Below the pieces are notes generated by a model. The model had not been told where the DNA came from, ran no database searches, and saw nothing but the letters and a program-made list of their open reading frames with translations. From the NCBI GenBank assembly GCA_964586855.1, contig CAZPHO010000009.1:1-27419 (forward strand): a stretch of DNA of 27,419 nucleotides, in the 5' to 3' direction. The stretch's first letter is position 1. Every line of letters starts with the position of its first letter. The position numbers and the translations under genes were made by a program. The stretch comes from CAYLXN01 sp964586855. Lineage in GTDB: Bacteria > Patescibacteriota > Saccharimonadia > Saccharimonadales > Saccharimonadaceae. Of this stretch, positions 20,447-27,419 are shown in pieces.

Positions 20447-22810
20447 ATGAAAAATTTAGTAATTGTCGAAAGTCCGGCCAAAGCCAAAACTATTAGCAAA
20501 TATCTAGGCAAGGATTTTCAAGTTTTATCAAGTGTCGGTCATATTCGATCAATTCCGACCAAAACCAAAACTGGTGTGCCAGCGGTTGACACTGCCAATG
20601 ATTTTAAGACTATTTATGAAATCGATCCTGACAAGAAAAAAGTCGTGACTGAACTCAAAAAAGCCGTCAAACAAGCCGAAACTGTCTGGCTAGCAACCGA
20701 TGAAGACCGCGAAGGCGAGGCGATTGCTTGGCATTTGTGCGAAACCCTCAAACTTGACCCAAAAACCACCAATCGGATCGCTTTCCATGAAATCACTCAA
20801 GACGCCATCACCGAGGCAATTAACAATCCGCGGACGGTCGATATGCAATTGGTCGAGGCCCAGCAGGCTCGGCAGATTCTTGATCGGCTGGTTGGTTTTG
20901 AGCTGTCACCAGTAATTTGGCGCAAGGTTCCAGGTGGCAAAAGTGCTGGCCGAGTTCAATCGCCTGCCGTTCGCTTGATTGTTGAGCGCGAGCAAGAAAT
21001 CAACGACTTTGAGGCCAGTTTTAGTTATAAGCTAACTGCTGACTTGACTTGTGACAGTGACCAAATTCAGGCTGAATTAAACAAAAAACTTGATGATGAA
21101 CCAGCGGTTCGAGAATTATTAGAAAAGTTCAAAACCGCCGATTTTACCGTCAGCAACATTGAAACCAAGCCCTCTAAACGCAATCCATCACCACCTTTCA
21201 CCACCAGCACCTTGCAGCAAACGGCCAACGCTCGCCTCGGCTACAGCTCAAAAACTACCATGGCTTTGGCTCAAAAGCTCTATCAAGCCGGTAAAATCAC
21301 CTACATGCGGACCGACTCGCTCAATCTCAGTCAGCAAATTATTAGTAGTTGTAAAAAATACATTATTGACCAGTTTGGAGCAAAATATCACCACAGCCGC
21401 AATTTTAAAACTAAAGCTGCTGGTGCTCAAGAGGCCCATGAGGCCATTCGACCAACCAATATTTTTGAAACAACAGCTGGAACTAGCGCCCAAGAGCAAA
21501 AGCTATACGATCTAATCCGCAATCGCACTCTCGCCACTCAGATGGCGCCAGCTGAAATTGAAAAAACAATTATCAAAATTACTATCTCTAATGACGACCG
21601 ATTGCTCCAGTCGACCGGTGAAGTGATTTTGTTCAAGGGTTTCCTCGCAGTCGAAGGCAAGGTCAAAGAGCAGGTAGTTCTGCCGCGCTTAGAGGCGGGC
21701 GACCGACTAGATCTACAATTAGCCACCGCCAAACAAGTTTTCCAAAAACCACCAGCTCGCTACACCGAAGGTAGTTTGGTCAAGAAGCTCGAAGAGCTGG
21801 GTATCGGCCGACCGAGCACTTACGCCACGATCATTGACACGATTCAAAAACGAGGCTACGTTGAAAAAGGCCTGGACGAGGGCCGCGAGCAGCAGCTGCA
21901 GGTGATAGAATTAAAAGCCAACCAAATTACCAACTCCACCGTCACTGAAAAGACCGGCTCGACCAAGGGCAAATTGGTGCCAACTTCAATCGGCGGCGTC
22001 ACCAACCAGTTCTTGCGAGATTATTTCGACCAAGTAGTTAATTATGACTTTACAGCCGAAGTTGAAGAGGATTTTGATAAAATTGCCGCCGGTAAACTTG
22101 CGCGCAGCCAAATGCTCCATGACTTTTACACTCCGTTTCACCAGCTGGTTGAAGAATCAGGCGATATCAAGCGCTCAGACGTGGCGGGCCAACGCGAACT
22201 GGGAATTGACCCCAAGACCAAAAAAACAGTTTACGCTCGCATTGGTCGGTTCGGGCCAATGGTTCAGCTCGGCGACGCCAGTGATGAGCAAAAGCCGCAA
22301 TTTGCGCCAATGCCTAAGCACGAAACTGTCGAATCAGTCAGCCTAGAGCAGGCTTTAGAGATGTTTAAATTACCGCGCTTGGTCGGCCAAACCCGCCAAC
22401 AAGGCCTAAGTCAAGCTGGGCTTGATATCAAAGCTAATATTGGCCGATTTGGGCCCTATATCCAGGTCGAAAAGCTATTTGTTAGCATCAAACCGCATGA
22501 CCCACACAAGATTAGCCTTGAGGAAGCTCAGGAGCTTTATGAAGCCAAGCTCGAAGCCGAGGCTGCCAAAAATATTGCTGATTTCGGTGAGATCAAAGTC
22601 CTCAAAGGTCGCTACGGCCCTTACGTCACTGATGGCAAAATTAACGCTACCATTCCCAAGAAGCTTGACCCAACCAAACTGACTGAGGACGAAGCCAAAG
22701 AGTTATTGGCGGCCAAACAATCCGCCAAACCAAAAACCAAAGCCAAGCCTACAGCTCGAAAAGCCAAACCTAAAGCCAAAAAAGTTACCAAAAAAGCCGC
22801 TAAAAAATAA
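20447..22810 (+). CDS. topA: DNA topoisomerase I
   Basis: A type IA topoisomerase that relaxes negative supercoils, 787 aa from ATG 20447. The frame stays open upstream to TTG 20408 (800 aa), but MKNLVIVESPAKAKT is the usual N terminus. The Toprim domain has VESPAKAKT and the acidic ATDEDREGEAIAWHL. The active-site Tyr is in ITYMRTDS (Tyr286). GRPSTYATIIDTIQKRGYV follows. No CxxC zinc fingers occur. Instead, three repeats of the GR(F/Y)GP(Y/M) type end the protein (around ARIGRFGPMVQLGD, NIGRFGPYIQVE, KGRYGPYVTDG), then a Lys-rich tail like those that bind DNA non-specifically. Confidence 0.97.
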   Translation: MKNLVIVESPAKAKTISKYLGKDFQVLSSVGHIRSIPTKTKTGVPAVDTANDFKTIYEIDPDKKKVVTELKKAVKQAETVWLATDEDREGEAIAWHLCETLKLDPKTTNRIAFHEITQDAITEAINNPRTVDMQLVEAQQARQILDRLVGFELSPVIWRKVPGGKSAGRVQSPAVRLIVEREQEINDFEASFSYKLTADLTCDSDQIQAELNKKLDDEPAVRELLEKFKTADFTVSNIETKPSKRNPSPPFTTSTLQQTANARLGYSSKTTMALAQKLYQAGKITYMRTDSLNLSQQIISSCKKYIIDQFGAKYHHSRNFKTKAAGAQEAHEAIRPTNIFETTAGTSAQEQKLYDLIRNRTLATQMAPAEIEKTIIKITISNDDRLLQSTGEVILFKGFLAVEGKVKEQVVLPRLEAGDRLDLQLATAKQVFQKPPARYTEGSLVKKLEELGIGRPSTYATIIDTIQKRGYVEKGLDEGREQQLQVIELKANQITNSTVTEKTGSTKGKLVPTSIGGVTNQFLRDYFDQVVNYDFTAEVEEDFDKIAAGKLARSQMLHDFYTPFHQLVEESGDIKRSDVAGQRELGIDPKTKKTVYARIGRFGPMVQLGDASDEQKPQFAPMPKHETVESVSLEQALEMFKLPRLVGQTRQQGLSQAGLDIKANIGRFGPYIQVEKLFVSIKPHDPHKISLEEAQELYEAKLEAEAAKNIADFGEIKVLKGRYGPYVTDGKINATIPKKLDPTKLTEDEAKELLAAKQSAKPKTKAKPTARKAKPKAKKVTKKAAKK

Positions 22811-22830
22811 CTTTAGACCATATTTTTGAC

Positions 22831-22868
22831 AGACTAGCTTAATCAATACGCTTAAGCTAGTCTTTTTT
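22831..22868 (+). terminator. Strong Rho-independent terminator after topA
   Basis: AGACTAGCTTAA (22831-22842) and TTAAGCTAGTCT (22852-22863) pair perfectly over 12 bp, followed by a T-run to 22868. Confidence 0.9.
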
Positions 22869-22879
22869 ATAAAAAAGTG

Positions 22880-22907
22880 TTGCTATATGGTTTTGGTGTG
22901 ATATAAT
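22880..22907 (+). promoter_or_regulatory. Promoter of the sigma4-HARE gene, with long AT-rich leader
   Basis: TTGCTA (22880-22885), a 16-nt spacer, then an extended -10 TGATATAAT (hexamer 22902-22907). The start near 22914 leaves a leader of about 105 nt, very AT-rich, with AATATT inverted repeats and an AGAGGA SD before ATG 23020. Confidence 0.6.
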
Positions 22908-23019
22908 TATCTTATACAATAATATTTGACTAGACAATAAATATTAGTAGGTGATTTGAATATTTAGCAAGTAACAAAATAAAATTAGCAAAATAGCAAA
23001 AGAGAGGAAAATAGCTAGC

Positions 23020-24075
23020 ATGGCCAAGAGCCCACAAAGTCAATCGCAACTAGACCTGCAGATGGTAGTTGACGACATTCTAAGCGTAGCCGAACAGGAA
23101 CGAGAAAAAGAAATTATTGCCCGTCGATTCGGGTTGATGGACCGCAAAGAAACACTGGAGCAAATTGGGGAGTATCTGGGCATTACTCGCGAACGAGTTC
23201 GTCAGTTAGAGAAAGCGATTCTGATTCGCTTGCGTTTGGCCGCTAACGGCAAGCAAATTAAGCAACTACCGGCCGCCGAAAAAACCATTATTCGTAATCT
23301 GACCGAACTAGGTCGGATCGCCCGCATGCCTCAATTAGCTGAGAAAATTATTGGCGCCACCCCAACCGCGACTGACGTCTCTCAAGTAGCATTTATTGCT
23401 GAAGTCAGCGAAGCCTTGACCGTGATTGACGAAAATGACAATTACTATCAAGCGGCTGGCATTGCTGAATACGGCGACAAAAAATTAACTCGTCAGAAAA
23501 TTGACGAAATTGTCAAAACCATCAAAGCCAATAAAAAGCCGGTGACTGTGGCTGAGCTGGACGAAAAACTCAACTACGAACACCCGAGTCATATCGAAGC
23601 GCTGGCTAGTATTTCCAAAAAATTAGCTACGCTTAACAATAAATGGGGCTTAATCAAGTGGCCCGAAGTTAATCCAAAAAACATTAAAGATAAAATCTAT
23701 GTTGTCCTAAGCACAACAAAACAGCCGATGCACTTCTCGGAAATCAACGACAAAATTAAAAACAGCAACTTCAAGCGCAAGGCCGTCACCCCCCAAGCCA
23801 TTCACAACGAGCTAATCAAGGACTCTCGGTTTGTCCTGATCGGGCGGGGGATTTACGCCCTGGAAGAGTGGGGCTATAAGAAGGGGACGGTGGCAGAAAT
23901 CATTGCCGATGTAATTCAGAAAAACGGCGAGCCGATGTTTCGCGATGACATCGTCCGCGAAGTTTTGAAGCGTCGCCGCGTCAAAGAAACGACCGTGCTT
24001 TTGAACCTTCAATCGCGGCCAGAGTTCAAGCGAACGGCTAAATCAACTTACGGCTACCAGCCGGTTGAAATTTAA
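23020..24075 (+). CDS. Sigma-region-4 / HARE-HTH fusion transcription protein
   Basis: 351 aa, soluble. Residues 20-75 match sigma70 region 4: EREKEIIARRFGLMDRKETL, then the helix-turn-helix EQIGEYLGITRERVRQLEKA that in sigma factors reads the -35 hexamer. Regions 2 and 3 are absent, so it cannot melt promoters by itself. The middle (about 90-220) contains more helical, winged-helix-like segments. Residues 225-345 hold two HARE-HTH-like units (MHFSEINDKIKNSNFKRKAV and MFRDDIVREVLKRRRVKETT), as in the RNA polymerase delta subunit family. A polymerase accessory factor or regulator of -35 recognition is likely (inference). It has its own strong promoter and long leader, and is followed by a separately promoted ATPase gene. 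Confidence 0.85.
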   Translation: MAKSPQSQSQLDLQMVVDDILSVAEQEREKEIIARRFGLMDRKETLEQIGEYLGITRERVRQLEKAILIRLRLAANGKQIKQLPAAEKTIIRNLTELGRIARMPQLAEKIIGATPTATDVSQVAFIAEVSEALTVIDENDNYYQAAGIAEYGDKKLTRQKIDEIVKTIKANKKPVTVAELDEKLNYEHPSHIEALASISKKLATLNNKWGLIKWPEVNPKNIKDKIYVVLSTTKQPMHFSEINDKIKNSNFKRKAVTPQAIHNELIKDSRFVLIGRGIYALEEWGYKKGTVAEIIADVIQKNGEPMFRDDIVREVLKRRRVKETTVLLNLQSRPEFKRTAKSTYGYQPVEI

Positions 24076-24088
24076 AACACAGGCATTA

Positions 24089-24117
24089 TTGTATTTTTTG
24101 ACTAAAAATGCGATAAT
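24089..24117 (+). promoter_or_regulatory. Promoter of the large ATPase gene
   Basis: TTGTAT (24089-24094), 17 nt, extended -10 TGCGATAAT (hexamer 24112-24117). The transcript would start near 24124, about 8 nt before ATG 24132. Confidence 0.6.
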
Positions 24118-24131
24118 GAGAAGAGTAAATT

Positions 24132-27032
24132 ATGGGAATTATTGGCGATTTTTTTGAGTTTATAACCAGCTGGTATGTTTGGATGCCGCTGACTGGGGTT
24201 TTGCTTTTCCTGACTTGGCGTAATTATCGCAAACTCAACCAAGCCACGACCGTGCCAGAATTTAGCAGCGTCCTGTTGATGCTCGAAATTCCCAAAACCA
24301 ATGATAAATCAGAATTAGCAGCTGAACAGCTGTTTGCCAGTTTGCATGGTATTTTACGTGACCCGGATTCGCTACAGGCCAACGGCAACGTTCAAGAACA
24401 TATTAGTATGGAGATCGCTTCCAGTAATGGCCAAATTCGATTTTACGTTTGGGTGCCAAAATCACTCCAGAGCTTTGTCGAAGGCCAGATTTATTCACAA
24501 TACCCCAGTGTTCAAATCAAAGCCGCTGACCAAGATTACACCCAAGCCAAGAATCATCAAGTGGCTTACACTGCTGAGCTGGACTTAACCGATGTTGAGT
24601 ATCTGCCGATTCGAACTTTTAACGGCTTTGAAGTTGACCCGCTGGCTGGCATCACCGGCACTCTGGCTAAGATGGAAGACTCCAACGAAGAGCTGTGGGT
24701 TCAGATTTTAGCTCGACCCATTGCCGACACTTGGCACAAGGATTCCGAAGCTTGGATCAAGACAGTCAAAGACGGCCCCAAGGGTTGGAATATTGACTGG
24801 AAATGGTTCTGGATGCTGCTCGAAGCTCTGTGGAAGCCGCCCGAACAGGGAGAAACAACCAAAGTTCAAGCCGAAGTGTCGGAGCGTGATAAGGTTCGCA
24901 TCAGTGAAGCCGAATCCAAAGCCACCAAGCTTGGTTATAAAGTTAAAATCCGACTAGCTTTTCTCGGTGCCGACGAAGCTAGCGCTCGTTTGCAGATGCA
25001 GGCACTGGTTGGAACTTTTAAACAATTTAACAGCACCAACCTCAACGGCTTTAAGATGACCAGAGCCGCTTATGGCGCTGATGAAATTCGTAAATATCAA
25101 GACCGAGTTTTTGCGCTAGGGGACGGCTACATTCTGAATATTGAAGAGCTGGCCAGTGTTTATCACTTGCCGCACACCAATGTCGAGACGCCAAACATCG
25201 TTTGGGCGATGAATAAAACCGCCGAACCACCGGCCAAGTTGCCAATTATCCGCCCAGGGGAGCCAGTCAATCCCAACATTTCAGCTTTTGGCCTGACTAA
25301 TTTCCGCGGCATTCGTCACCAATTCGGCATGCTGCGCAACGACCGTTCGCGCCATATTTATATCATTGGCCAAACTGGCGCTGGTAAGTCAGGCACGCTC
25401 GAACTGATGGCCTTGAGTGATATTTATCACAATCAGGGCTATGCGATCATCGACCCGCACGGTGATTTCGCGGTTAGCAACATGAAGTTTATTCCTGAGC
25501 GCCGGACTCAAGACGTAGTTTATTTCAACCCAGCCGACACCGCCTATCCGCTCGGCTTCAACCCACTCGAAGTTACCCACCCTGACCAACGGACCAACAT
25601 CTCTTCAGAAGTGATTGGCGTGCTAAAACGAATGTTTGGTGATTCTTGGGGGCCACGCCTGGAGCATATTTTGCGGTTTACAATTTTGGCCTTGGTCGAG
25701 CGACCAAATTCGACCATGCTCGACATCACTCGCATGTTAACTGACAAAGAATTCCGTAAAGAAACGCTTTATTATGTTAACGATACGATGACGCTCCAGT
25801 TCTGGAAAAGTGAATTTGCCAGCTGGAATGAAAAATACGCCACCGAAGCGGTCGCGCCGGTGCTCAACAAGGTCGGAGCCTTTACCGCCAACCCAATTAT
25901 CCGCAACATCATTGGCCAGCCCAAATCGACCTTCAATATTCGTGAGATTATGGATTCAGGCAAGATCTTGATCGTCAATCTATCTAAAGGCTTAATCGGA
26001 GAGGATAATGCCGCAATTTTAGGCGCCTTCTTAGTCACTAAAATTCAGCTAGCAGCCATGAGCCGCTCAGACATCCCCAACATCCACGACCGCCGACCGT
26101 TTTATCTCTACGTCGATGAGTTTCAAAACTTTGCCACTGACTCATTTGCCACTATTCTTTCAGAAGCCCGCAAATACGGCCTCAACCTCACCGTCGCCAA
26201 CCAATATATCTCCCAAATGGAAGAGAACGTCCGCGATGCCGTCTTTGGCAACGTCGGCACGATGATCTCCTTCCGAGTGTCGGCCGAAGATGCACCGATC
26301 CTGTCCAAGCACTTCGAGCCTCAGTTCGAAGCCAGCGACCTCTTAGGCATGCATAATCGTAGTTTTATTATCAGCATGATTGTCAACGGCGAAAAACAGT
26401 CTGCCTTCTCAGCTACCACCTTGACACTACCTAAAACTACTTACGACTACAGCACCAAAATAATCGAAAACAGTCGTCGTCGCTATAGTCGACCTCGGGC
26501 TGAAATTGAGGCTGAAATCAAGGATATTATCAAAATACCAGAACAATTCGACACGCCAGCCCGTCAGCGGTTCAATGATGAACGTCAATCAGGCCAACCT
26601 CATCGAAGCAGTCAAGACCGCAATCTGCCATTCAATCCAACCAAAGTCAGCCCGAGTCAAGCTGAGCGCTCAGGCGACTTGCGTAAAGTCGATCCTCGTC
26701 CACCTCGAGCCAACAACAGCCAGCCACCTCGACGTGAACAACGAGATACAGCACCAATCGCATCTGCTCCAGAGCTAAACAAAAACACCCTCAAGGACAT
26801 CAAAAATTTATTTGAGGAAACCAAACGTCAAGAACCGGCTCCGCCCGCCAATCAGCCAGTCAAGCCCGCTCAAAAACCAGCCGACCGCAGCCAAACAGGG
26901 GAGTATAACACCTTAATCATCAACCCACGCGTCAAAAATAAGAGCGTGGTTCAGTCAGCTGGCGAGCAGACGATTATTACCAACAAACCAAAAAGGCGAT
27001 CGCGCAGCCGATCCAAACGTAGCCGAAAATAG
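24132..27032 (+). CDS. Membrane-anchored HerA/VirB4/TraG-like ATPase
   Basis: 966 aa. One transmembrane helix lies at about 12-29 (SWYVWMPLTGVLLFLTW). The large N-terminal region (30-385) has no recognised catalytic motif. The ATPase core begins at HIYIIGQTGAGKSGTLELMA (Walker A 413-420) and AIIDPHGDF. Walker B is YLYVDEFQNF (Asp662, Glu663), and GLNLTVANQYISQM matches the sensor strand of type IV secretion coupling ATPases. Residues from about 790 are disordered, Gln/Pro/Arg-rich, and end in a very basic RRSRSRSKRSRK. Such proteins power DNA or protein transfer across membranes; the presence of pilin and DprA genes here makes DNA handling attractive, but this is inference. AAGGAG follows its stop for the tiny membrane gene downstream. 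Confidence 0.9.
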   Translation: MGIIGDFFEFITSWYVWMPLTGVLLFLTWRNYRKLNQATTVPEFSSVLLMLEIPKTNDKSELAAEQLFASLHGILRDPDSLQANGNVQEHISMEIASSNGQIRFYVWVPKSLQSFVEGQIYSQYPSVQIKAADQDYTQAKNHQVAYTAELDLTDVEYLPIRTFNGFEVDPLAGITGTLAKMEDSNEELWVQILARPIADTWHKDSEAWIKTVKDGPKGWNIDWKWFWMLLEALWKPPEQGETTKVQAEVSERDKVRISEAESKATKLGYKVKIRLAFLGADEASARLQMQALVGTFKQFNSTNLNGFKMTRAAYGADEIRKYQDRVFALGDGYILNIEELASVYHLPHTNVETPNIVWAMNKTAEPPAKLPIIRPGEPVNPNISAFGLTNFRGIRHQFGMLRNDRSRHIYIIGQTGAGKSGTLELMALSDIYHNQGYAIIDPHGDFAVSNMKFIPERRTQDVVYFNPADTAYPLGFNPLEVTHPDQRTNISSEVIGVLKRMFGDSWGPRLEHILRFTILALVERPNSTMLDITRMLTDKEFRKETLYYVNDTMTLQFWKSEFASWNEKYATEAVAPVLNKVGAFTANPIIRNIIGQPKSTFNIREIMDSGKILIVNLSKGLIGEDNAAILGAFLVTKIQLAAMSRSDIPNIHDRRPFYLYVDEFQNFATDSFATILSEARKYGLNLTVANQYISQMEENVRDAVFGNVGTMISFRVSAEDAPILSKHFEPQFEASDLLGMHNRSFIISMIVNGEKQSAFSATTLTLPKTTYDYSTKIIENSRRRYSRPRAEIEAEIKDIIKIPEQFDTPARQRFNDERQSGQPHRSSQDRNLPFNPTKVSPSQAERSGDLRKVDPRPPRANNSQPPRREQRDTAPIASAPELNKNTLKDIKNLFEETKRQEPAPPANQPVKPAQKPADRSQTGEYNTLIINPRVKNKSVVQSAGEQTIITNKPKRRSRSRSKRSRK

Positions 27033-27091
27033 ATCCAGTCTTTAGCCGAACTAAAACCGAACATTAGATTTATTTATCAAAAGGAGCGGTA

Positions 27092-27250
27092 ATGAATACC
27101 CAAGCCTTGTCCACTCAAATCGCAAATATCTTTAGCCAGCCCTCCAGCGTGCTTATTTTTACCATCGCCGTAATGATAACCTTACGAATTTGGTGGTGGT
27201 ATAAGCAAATGAAACTAGTCGACGAAGCAACTGAATGGTTTGAACGATAA
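27092..27250 (+). CDS. Tiny membrane protein, 52 aa
   Basis: ATG 27092 is preceded by AAGGAG (7-nt spacing) and the frame ends at TAA 27248-27250. Residues 1-18 are polar. Residues 19-36 (SVLIFTIAVMITLRIWWW) form one transmembrane helix ending in three Trp, and the C terminus is charged. It lies 59 nt after the anchored ATPase with no terminator between, so it is probably co-transcribed and may be a small membrane partner of it. No family is recognised. The same frame continues as low-complexity sequence after the stop. Confidence 0.65.
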   Translation: MNTQALSTQIANIFSQPSSVLIFTIAVMITLRIWWWYKQMKLVDEATEWFER

Positions 27251-27419
27251 AACAATCAACATCGCCAAAATCAAACTAATGCCAATCACAACAACCAACC
27301 AAAGCCAGGTGAGTAGCTACCATTTAGGTCAGCACCGCAACCGTCTGGTCAAAATCAATCTGGCTCACATGGCCCATCAATCATCTTTTGACTATAGTCT
27401 TAGTGTCGCACATTATATC
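27251..27419 (+). other. Ambiguous window end: partial ORF or decayed tail
   Basis: Two readings compete. In one frame, ATG 27279 (or TTG 27240, overlapping the previous gene) opens to the window edge (47 codons from the ATG). In the other, the frame of the 52-aa protein continues past its stop as Asn/Gln/Pro/Ser-rich sequence (NNQHRQNQTNANHNNQPKPG, then PQPSGQNQSGSHGPS) interrupted by TAG 27314-27316. The second composition looks like the disordered tails seen elsewhere in the window. No function is offered. Confidence 0.3.

Overview
The window looks like chromosomal DNA from a small-genome bacterium of the Patescibacteria (CPR) radiation, most likely Saccharibacteria (TM7). This is an inference from content, not a database result. 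The evidence is: tightly packed genes with ATGA overlaps; a stand-alone sigma-region-4 protein fused to HARE-type winged helices; a membrane-anchored HerA/VirB4-like ATPase; a membrane-tethered MurF-type ligase next to Ddl; type IV pilin material; and a DprA/TopA pair. TGA acts as a normal stop (the hydrolase and dprA both end in TGA inside tight junctions), so the TGA-glycine code of Gracilibacteria and Absconditabacteria does not apply.

Layout. 1-605 has no intact gene; it holds the frame-broken remains of a small protein and a terminator. 606-1606 carries a 59-aa membrane protein and an orphan 228-aa protein with its own promoter and terminator. A tRNA-Gly(CCC) follows. 1874-5203 is a cell-envelope operon: alpha/beta hydrolase, anchored MurF-like ligase and Ddl. 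A convergent type IV pilin-like gene with a C-terminal beta-rich domain ends at 5226. Its promoter shares a -35 region with a divergent promoter that makes a folded leader RNA. The leader opens a redox/sulfur block (6157-9935): a small membrane protein, a cytosolic rhodanese, an anchored rhodanese, an anchored thioredoxin-fold protein and an arylsulfotransferase-like protein. A separately promoted cupin follows.

10550-14545 holds a histidine kinase with a long C-terminal extension, a response regulator with no output domain but a long disordered tail, and an rRNA pseudouridine synthase. 14587-20406 has der, gpmI, pth and dprA, plus two unidentified membrane proteins on the minus strand. A strongly promoted, unidentified structured RNA lies on the minus strand between pth and dprA. 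20447-27250 contains topA, the sigma4-HARE regulator, a large anchored ATPase and a tiny membrane protein. The last bases look decayed or error-prone.

Expression logic. Two start types recur. Several genes have an extended -10 (TGnTATAAT-like) only 5-10 nt before the start codon, which implies leaderless or nearly leaderless mRNAs (der, gpmI, a rhodanese, the thioredoxin-like gene, topA, the response regulator, the pilin). Others have a full -35/-10 pair and a clear Shine-Dalgarno. The best candidates for something undescribed are the minus-strand RNA at 19227-19478, the leader RNA with a Cys-containing mini-ORF at 6026-6156, the redox/sulfotransferase block, and the two-component pair with unusual tails.
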